From positions 1 through 9,910 of the forward strand of contig JBCBIS010000162.1 in NCBI GenBank assembly GCA_038524325.1: DNA of 9,910 nt. Direction: 5' to 3'. Shown here piece after piece: positions 5,480-9,910 of this stretch; position 1 is the stretch's first letter, and each line of letters begins with the position of its first letter. The position numbers were made by a program, and so were the translations under genes. Below the pieces are notes generated by a model. It had not been told where the DNA came from. It was given only the letters and a program-made list of their open reading frames with translations, and ran no database searches. This DNA comes from Thermohalobaculum sp038524325. Its GTDB lineage: Bacteria > Pseudomonadota > Alphaproteobacteria > Rhodobacterales > Rhodobacteraceae.

Positions 5480-7552
5480 TCAGGCCATGCCCAGAAGGGC
5501 GGGTTTCACATGGGCGCCGATTTCCTCGAAGCTGAGCACCGGGTTGCGCACGCCTTTCGCGCTCAGCACGGTGCGCAGGAAGCGCCGCCGCCGGGTCGAT
5601 GTGGCAATCGCCGGATACCGGCCTTGGCTGGAGGCCATCGTCACCTTGTCGGCGACGGAGTTGGCCAGGCGGTTGAATTCCGAAGGCGGCAGGGCGACAT
5701 CCGCGATCCCGCTCTCGCTTTCGATCTGATGCTCGGTGAACAGTTTCTCCCATTCCGGGGCAAGCTGGATCATCGGCAGGGCGCCATCGGCTTCGGTCAG
5801 ATCGGCCACGAGTTGGAAACCCAGCCGGTGGCGAACATGTTCGGCGATCACCTCCGGCGCGCTCGCCACCAGCTTGGCCTCGGCAATCGCTTCGAGAATC
5901 AGGGGGAGATTGCGGACCGAGACCCGCTCCTCGAGCAGCAGGCGCAGGACGGTCTGGAGCAGATCCACAGGCACCTTCTCGGGCACAAACTCGTCCAGCA
6001 GGCGGCGGTTGGCATTGGCCCGCGCCTGATCGCTGACCGCCACGAATTCATCCAGCAATTTGCGCAGGGCCCGGCGGGAGAAGAGCTTGCCGAAATTCTC
6101 CTTGATTGTCTCGAGCAGATGGGTCGCCACCACCTCGGTCGGCGTGATGACCGAGAGGCCCTGGATCGCGGCTTCCTCCTGCTGCTCGGGCGCGATCCAA
6201 CGTGCGGGGGCGTTGTAGACCGGTTCCTTGGTATCTTCGCCAGGCGGCGGGGTCAGACTGTCATCCCCCAGCAGCACCAGAACCTTGGACGGTTTCAGCG
6301 TCGCCCGCGCCACTTCGACTCCCTGCACCTTGATCAGATAGCAGCCTGGCGCCAGAGCCATATCGTCGGTCAGTCGGATTTCCGGGATCACAACGCCATA
6401 CACCTGGGCGATATGGTTGCGCATATTGGTGATCCGGTTGCCGAGACCGCTGGCCTCGTCCATCACGCTCTGCACCATATCGGCGGCGAATTCGAGGTGG
6501 ATCTCGTCCAGGTCCAGCATGTCGCCGACGGTTTTCTCCGCCGGTTTCTCGGTCTCCTCGGCGCCTGTCAGCGGGGTGAGTTCGGCCTTCTCCACCCCAA
6601 CATACCAGGCTGCGACGCCCAATATCAGCGCCCCGAGGACAAAGGGCAGGAACGGCAGACCCGGCACCAGCGCGAACAGCCCCATCAGGCCGGCAACCGT
6701 CCAAAGCGCGCCCGGAAAGCCGCCCAATTGATCTAGGATCGCCTGATCGGCCGATCCCATGACCCCGCCTTTCGACAGCAGCAGAGCCGCAGCGATCGAG
6801 ATGATCACCGCCGGGATCTGATTCACCAGCCCATCGCCCACGGTCAGGATGGCGTAGGTCTCGAACGCCTCCCCCACCGGCATGTCATGCGCCAGGATGC
6901 CAATGGTCAAACCCATGACCAGGTTCAAAAGCGTGATCAGCAGCCCCGCCACCGCATCGCCCTTGACGAATTTAGAGGCACCGTCGAGCGAGCCGAAAAA
7001 CGTCGTCTCTTCCTGCTCGGTCTTGCGGCGGACACGGGCTTCCTGATGGCTGATCGCTCCTGCCGCCATATCGCTGTCGATGGCGAGCTGCTTGCCCGGC
7101 ATCCCGTCCAGAGCAAAGCGCGCGCCAACCTCGGCCATCCGACCGGCCCCTTTGGTGATCACGATGAAATTCACGATCAGCAGCACGCCGAACACGACGA
7201 GGCCCAGATAGACCGAGCCCCCCATCACGAACATTGCAAATCCCTGGATCACCTCACCCGCCGCGTGGGTGCCGTTATGCCCCTCGCCAATGATCAGCTT
7301 GGTCGATGAGACATTCAGCGACAGCCGCAGCATCAAACTGGCCAGCAGCACGGTGGGAAAGGCCGAGAAGTCCAGTGGCCGCTCGATGAACAACGTGTTG
7401 GTGAAGATCAGGATCGCCAGGCCAAACGAGACGGCAAGGCCCAGATCCAGCACCCAGGAGGGCATCGGCAGAACCATCATCACGATGATCGCCATCAGGG
7501 CCAGCGCCAGGAAGATCGTGGGCTGGTAGAGTTTTTCGATCGAGAAGCTCAT
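5480..7552 (-). CDS. flhA: Flagellar type III export apparatus protein FlhA (FHIPEP family)
   Basis: The largest export-gate component: an N-terminal membrane domain couples proton motive force to export, and a C-terminal cytosolic ring docks chaperone-substrate complexes. The 690-residue length is normal. Eight hydrophobic segments lie between about residues 12 and 318. Family hallmarks: LRLSLNVSSTKLI (75-87); the FHIPEP loop EVGARFALDGMPGKQLAIDSDMAAGAIS (within 141-168), containing MPGKQ and AIDSD; FVKGDAVAGLLI with Asp199, which appears to be the counterpart of the proton-relay Asp208 of Salmonella FlhA (family knowledge); and VGDGLVNQIPAVIISIAA (238-255). The linker about 325-347 is acidic. 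The cytosolic domain keeps RNLPLILEAI (547-556) and ends near GAHVKPALLGMA. ATG at 7550-7552 has GGAGAA (7561-7566) 8 nt upstream, so it can be translated independently. Unlike its neighbours it is preceded by a 151-bp gap containing a large G-tract hairpin. Confidence 0.98.
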   Translation of the reverse strand: MSFSIEKLYQPTIFLALALMAIIVMMVLPMPSWVLDLGLAVSFGLAILIFTNTLFIERPLDFSAFPTVLLASLMLRLSLNVSSTKLIIGEGHNGTHAAGEVIQGFAMFVMGGSVYLGLVVFGVLLIVNFIVITKGAGRMAEVGARFALDGMPGKQLAIDSDMAAGAISHQEARVRRKTEQEETTFFGSLDGASKFVKGDAVAGLLITLLNLVMGLTIGILAHDMPVGEAFETYAILTVGDGLVNQIPAVIISIAAALLLSKGGVMGSADQAILDQLGGFPGALWTVAGLMGLFALVPGLPFLPFVLGALILGVAAWYVGVEKAELTPLTGAEETEKPAEKTVGDMLDLDEIHLEFAADMVQSVMDEASGLGNRITNMRNHIAQVYGVVIPEIRLTDDMALAPGCYLIKVQGVEVARATLKPSKVLVLLGDDSLTPPPGEDTKEPVYNAPARWIAPEQQEEAAIQGLSVITPTEVVATHLLETIKENFGKLFSRRALRKLLDEFVAVSDQARANANRRLLDEFVPEKVPVDLLQTVLRLLLEERVSVRNLPLILEAIAEAKLVASAPEVIAEHVRHRLGFQLVADLTEADGALPMIQLAPEWEKLFTEHQIESESGIADVALPPSEFNRLANSVADKVTMASSQGRYPAIATSTRRRRFLRTVLSAKGVRNPVLSFEEIGAHVKPALLGMA

Positions 7553-7622
7553 CGCGCGGTTTCTCCGTCACTTGCTTCAGGCTGTTTGGCGCGGCGATCT
7601 CCGCCTCACCTCTGACTGTTCT

Positions 7623-7698
7623 CCCCGGGCCAGCGCGGCGGAGGTGCCGCGCGCCGGGGGGGGGGGGGGGGGGGGGCCCCCGCCGCGCTGGCCCGGGG
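7623..7698. repeat. Perfect 19-bp inverted repeat around a G21-C5 tract, between the transglycosylase gene and flhA
   Basis: The left arm ccccgggccagcgcggcgg (7623-7641) is exactly complementary to the right arm (7680-7698). The 38-nt interior holds 14 mixed GC-rich bases, 21 G and three C. In the leftward transcript the hairpin begins 5 nt after the transglycosylase stop codon (7704-7706) and ends about 70 nt before the flhA start. It is followed by GAGAACAG rather than a U-run, so it is not a textbook intrinsic terminator. Such a stem could nevertheless pause or end transcription, or protect the upstream mRNA from 3' exonucleases. Alternatives are a dispersed palindromic element or an assembly artefact. 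The rest of the 7553-7703 gap shows only the flhA Shine-Dalgarno. Confidence 0.8.
7656..7676 (+). repeat. Homopolymer run of 21 G followed by 5 C
   Basis: Twenty-one consecutive G on the + strand (C21 in the leftward transcript), immediately followed by CCCCC (7677-7681). It lies in the loop of the inverted repeat at 7623-7698. Homopolymers of this length are prone to slippage and to base-calling error, so the reported length should be treated as uncertain. The tract is noncoding in both likely gene models. Confidence 0.75.
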
Positions 7699-7703
7699 TC
7701 CGG

Positions 7704-8459
7704 CTAATCGAACAAGGGCCGCCCCGGTGCCAGCAGGCCCGACCCATCGGAAAAGGCCGACAACCTCACAGACCCCGGCGTCCGCGCATGCTGCGGCCCG
7801 CTTATGGCCGGCGCCAATCCGGAAGCCGAGGCCCCACGGCTGCGATGCGGCACCAGCCCGGCCAGCCGGCGGGACGGGTTCGGCGAGGTCTCGACCACGA
7901 CAGGCATGGGCACCGCATCCGGTGCGGGGCCCAGAGCGGTCCTGATCCGGTTGAATCGATCACGATATTTCTTCGACAGGCTGGGTGTCCGGGAATGGTA
8001 ATGCCCTGCGGCAATCGCCCATTGCCCGCTTTCCCGGTGCAGATCACCGATGAACTTGGCCGCGTATTCAGCATTCTTCTGCGGGTCGAACATCATCTCG
8101 ATCGACTCGAACGCCTCGCCATGCCAGCGATAGTTGATCTGGAAACAGCCCACATCGAAGGACCGCGCGCCACGGGCATGGTGGCGGAGCGCGAATTCCA
8201 ACGCCTCCTCGCGCGTGTCAAACCAGAACCCCGCGCCTTCCATATTCACCGTCCAGGGCCAGGGACGCAGGCGCCCGGCCATCTTGCGGCCCGTCTCGGT
8301 CCGGGTCAGAGCCCGCAGCACGTCGACCGGAACACCGCTCGATTGCGAAGCCAGCCGCGCCGCGCTGTCGCAAATCGCCGAAATCTCGGTCCGTCCGTCC
8401 GGCGCGGCCCAGGCCAGGCTTGCCGCGAGACCACTCACCAGGGCCAGCACACGCCACAT
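7704..8459 (-). CDS. Secreted SLT-type lytic transglycosylase in the flagellar operon
   Basis: Predicted periplasmic muramidase of 251 residues that would cleave peptidoglycan glycan strands with formation of 1,6-anhydro-MurNAc, opening a passage for the flagellar rod. Residues 1-18 form a Sec signal peptide (MWRVLALVSGLAASLAWA, likely cut after Ala18). The SLT domain spans about 26-175: catalytic Glu55 in LTRTETGR, then FDVGCFQINYRWHG (101-114) resembling the G-x-x-Q-I/M motif, and AAKFIGDLHRESGQWAIAAGHYHS (within 133-156) in place of the usual A-Y-N-A-G. The last ~75 residues are Pro/Ser/Gly/Arg-rich and probably disordered. It starts 3 nt after the fliQ stop. Rhodobacter sphaeroides uses a dedicated flagellar transglycosylase, SltF, with a similar plan (family knowledge); orthology is plausible but untested. 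The stop codon lies 5 nt from the large inverted repeat. Confidence 0.9.
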   Translation of the reverse strand: MWRVLALVSGLAASLAWAAPDGRTEISAICDSAARLASQSSGVPVDVLRALTRTETGRKMAGRLRPWPWTVNMEGAGFWFDTREEALEFALRHHARGARSFDVGCFQINYRWHGEAFESIEMMFDPQKNAEYAAKFIGDLHRESGQWAIAAGHYHSRTPSLSKKYRDRFNRIRTALGPAPDAVPMPVVVETSPNPSRRLAGLVPHRSRGASASGLAPAISGPQHARTPGSVRLSAFSDGSGLLAPGRPLFD

Positions 8460-8462
8460 CCG

Positions 8463-8732
8463 TCAGGCCGCCCCTGCGATCAGCGGAATGATCCGGTCCT
8501 GGAACAGAGAGACGGCCAGGCCGGTCATGAAGCTCATGCAGATCCAGAATGTCAGCGCCACCGCCCCCAGTTTAGGCACGAAAGTCAGCGTCAGCTCCTG
8601 CACTGAGGTCAGCGCCTGCACCAGACCGATCGCCACGCCGACCACCAGTGCGACGCCGAGGATTGGCAGCGACATCACGAAGGCAACCCAGAGCGCCTCT
8701 CGCATGATATCCATGATTTCGGGACCGGACAC
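8463..8732 (-). CDS. fliQ: Flagellar type III export gate protein FliQ
   Basis: Small inner-membrane protein, several copies of which complete the FliP-FliR export-gate helix. The 89 residues equal the length of the enteric homologue. Two hydrophobic hairpin helices are seen at about 13-39 (ALWVAFVMSLPILGVALVVGVAIGLVQA) and 50-75, joined by the conserved cytoplasmic LVQALTSVQELTLTFVPKL stretch. The start is GTG at 8730-8732, not ATG; it is supported by GGAGA (8739-8743) 6 nt upstream and by the family length. An ATG six codons in (M7) would give a shorter N-terminus without a matching Shine-Dalgarno. It follows fliE by 42 bp and is 3 nt from the transglycosylase gene. Confidence 0.96.
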   Translation of the reverse strand: MSGPEIMDIMREALWVAFVMSLPILGVALVVGVAIGLVQALTSVQELTLTFVPKLGAVALTFWICMSFMTGLAVSLFQDRIIPLIAGAA

Positions 8733-8774
8733 GTTCTGTCTCCGTCTCGGTTCAAGTTGCGGGGAAAAGCCGGA

Positions 8775-9083
8775 TCACACCGGCATACGCAGAATTTCCT
8801 GATAGGCTTCGACGACCTTGTCGCGGACCGTCACAGCGGTCTGGACCGCCATCTCGGCACTGGCGAGCGCAGTGACGACCGATTGCGGATCGGCCCGACC
8901 GGCCATGCCCGAGATCGCCGTCTCCTCGCCGCGGCGCAGAGCCTCGACGAAACTGGCCGCGGTGCGCAGGAACGCCTGGCTGGCCGTCGGGTTGGTCTCG
9001 GTCTTCTGGAGCGGCGCGCCGGGCTTCAGGGCCCCCTGCGCGGTTTGATAAAGCTTGGTCGCGAGATTTGAGGTCAATTGCAT
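8775..9083 (-). CDS. fliE: Flagellar hook-basal body protein FliE (MS ring-rod junction)
   Basis: The first axial protein exported; it links the MS ring and export gate to the proximal rod. The 102 residues match the family. The C-terminal half carries the recognisable signature DPQSVVTALASAEMAVQTAVTVRDKVVEAYQEILRMPV (within 65-102), which is strongly conserved across FliE proteins; the N-terminal half is variable, as usual. ATG at 9081-9083 is backed by AAGGAG (9093-9098) 9 nt upstream, one of the clearest ribosome binding sites in this block. The gap to flgC upstream is 39 bp. Confidence 0.97.
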   Translation of the reverse strand: MQLTSNLATKLYQTAQGALKPGAPLQKTETNPTASQAFLRTAASFVEALRRGEETAISGMAGRADPQSVVTALASAEMAVQTAVTVRDKVVEAYQEILRMPV

Positions 9084-9122
9084 CTCAGGTGTCTCCTTCT
9101 GGGGTCACGGGGATGAAAGGGG

Positions 9123-9512
9123 TCAGCGGCGCAGCAGATCGAACAGACCGTTGATCATGCCGCGCGACTGATCGAACATGCGGAGATTGGCTTCGTAGGA
9201 GCGCCGCGCCTCGCGCGCATCGGCGATCTCGATCATCAGGTCGACATTCGATCCGTCGTGAAATCCTTCCTGGTCCGCCAGGGGATGGGCGGGGTCATAG
9301 ACCCGGTCCAACTCGTCCTCGCTCAGGAAGATCTTGCCCGTCGCCACCGCCCGCGCATCGCCATGGCGGTGGACTTCCTGGAAGCTGATGGTCTTCCGCT
9401 TAAAGCCCGGCGTATCGACATTCGCGATGTTCTCCGAGACGAGACGCAGGCGGCTGGTTTGCGCCTCCATCCCGCTGGCCGAGGCGATCATACTGCTCAG
9501 AAGGTTGCTCAT
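9123..9512 (-). CDS. flgC: Flagellar proximal rod protein FlgC
   Basis: Structural protein of the proximal rod, exported through the flagellar type III system without a cleavable signal. The 129 residues are typical. The N-terminal rod signature SENIANVDTPGFKRK lies at residues 26-40 after an amphipathic helix (MSNLLSSMIASASGMEAQTSRL). The C-terminus has the expected coiled helix, roughly residues 98-127 (DAREARRSYEANLRMFDQ onward). Between them is HPLADQEGFHDGSNVDLMIEI, comparable to the P-x-A-D-x-x-G-x-V-x-x-P-N-V-x-x-x-x-E pattern of FlgC. The start lies 11 nt after the flgB stop, with a GGGGCAG purine stretch between. Confidence 0.97.
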   Translation of the reverse strand: MSNLLSSMIASASGMEAQTSRLRLVSENIANVDTPGFKRKTISFQEVHRHGDARAVATGKIFLSEDELDRVYDPAHPLADQEGFHDGSNVDLMIEIADAREARRSYEANLRMFDQSRGMINGLFDLLRR

Positions 9513-9523
9513 CGCTCTGCCCC

Positions 9524-9910
9524 TTATCCGCGGCGGCCAAGCGTGGCGCGCAGCATGTCCATCGATTTACGCATGATGGTCAACGCCATGTCGTGGTTCA
9601 GTTTCGCCTCGGCACCGCGGACCATCTGATCCTCGAGCGAGACGGTGTTGCCCGAGGTCGAGGCGGCCCCGATCTGCGTGATCTCCAGCGCTTCCATCCC
9701 TGGAAGACCTGCATTGCCCGAGGACAACTCGATCCCGCCGGTATGGCCCGGGCGGCTGGCCGCGGGGACAAAATGGGCCCGCGGCAATTGTGCCCCCGGC
9801 GCCTCGTAGATATCGGCGAAGGGTTTGACATCCTTGGCGCGGAATTTTGGCGTATCGGCATTGGCGATGTTGTCGGTCACCAGCGCCTGTCGAGTCGAAG
9901 CATGGCGCGC
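9524..9910 (-). CDS. flgB: Flagellar proximal rod protein FlgB, N-terminus beyond right window edge
   Basis: Proximal rod protein and partner of FlgC and FliE, about 128 residues of which are in the window. A GTG at 9878-9880 could be read as a start, but the frame stays open to position 9910, and the codons upstream of it read ARHASTRQAL directly into VTDNIANADTPKF. That matches the RHASARQ-x-x-x-x-x-NIANADTP beginning of alphaproteobacterial FlgB proteins, so translation must begin outside the window and the gene is 5'-partial here. The C-terminal half shows a GNTVSLEDQMVRGAEAKLNHDMALTIM-type helix ending in MLRATLGRRG. It leads the block seen here; whatever promoter drives it lies beyond the edge. 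Confidence 0.95.
   Translation of the reverse strand, partial: ARHASTRQALVTDNIANADTPKFRAKDVKPFADIYEAPGAQLPRAHFVPAASRPGHTGGIELSSGNAGLPGMEALEITQIGAASTSGNTVSLEDQMVRGAEAKLNHDMALTIMRKSMDMLRATLGRRG

Noticed and set aside
5294..6736. A 480-codon rightward frame opposite fliR and flhA.
   Set aside because: It is antisense to two strongly conserved export genes; the His/Gln/Arg-rich translation is what reverse-complement codons of these genes give.
7553..7703. A small gene or RNA gene in the gap between the transglycosylase and flhA genes.
   Set aside because: Apart from the hairpin, the G run and the flhA ribosome binding site, no reading frame with start signals and no tRNA-like fold is visible.
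7572..8606. A rightward frame of 344 codons that reads through the G-tract as poly-Gly.
   Set aside because: It is antisense to the transglycosylase and fliQ genes, and the Gly run only reflects the homopolymer; there is no domain or ribosome binding site support.
3173..9910. CtrA-type sites (TTAA-N7-TTAA) or a sigma-54 promoter within the flagellar block.
   Set aside because: Reading by eye I found only isolated TTAA occurrences (for example near 9399) and no paired half-sites or convincing -24/-12 element; the block's main promoter is probably beyond the right edge.

Overview
The window looks like chromosomal DNA from a GC-rich alphaproteobacterium, most likely of the Rhodobacterales (Roseobacter/Rhodobacter group). 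This rests on the base composition, the character of the proteins, and a flagellar gene order (flgB-flgC-fliE-fliQ-lytic transglycosylase-flhA-fliR-flhB-coiled-coil protein) that I associate with that group. The assignment is an inference; no 16S or other phylogenetic marker is present apart from a partial trpS.

Left part (1-3054): the 5' two thirds of tryptophanyl-tRNA synthetase (trpS) reads leftward off the window edge. Diverging from it across a 127-bp gap is a rhomboid-family intramembrane serine protease with its catalytic Ser and His present. Converging on the rhomboid gene is a two-gene leftward unit: an Old Yellow Enzyme-type NAD(P)H:flavin oxidoreductase (XenA/YqjM-like), followed 3 nt later by a 106-aa single-pass membrane protein I do not recognise. 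A GC-rich stem-loop lies between the convergent 3' ends.

Right part (3173-9910): a tightly packed leftward flagellar block. In transcription order it is flgB (N-terminus beyond the right edge), flgC and fliE (rod and MS-ring/rod junction), fliQ (export gate), a secreted SLT-type lytic transglycosylase, flhA, fliR, flhB (export apparatus), and a 132-aa coiled-coil protein sitting where a FliJ-like export component would be expected. Spacings run from a 4-nt overlap to about 40 nt, except for one 151-bp gap between the transglycosylase and flhA. Together the products build the type III export gate and the proximal rod, and the transglycosylase would open the peptidoglycan for the rod.

The most unusual non-coding feature is in that single wide gap. 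A perfect 19-bp inverted repeat encloses a run of 21 consecutive G, followed directly by five C, starting 5 nt after the transglycosylase stop codon. It may be a terminator or attenuator splitting the operon, a hypervariable tract, or a sequencing/assembly artefact. I see no tRNA, rRNA, CRISPR, insertion sequence or phage gene, and no clearly undescribed multi-gene system. Long rightward reading frames opposite trpS, the oxidoreductase and flhA are high-GC shadows.
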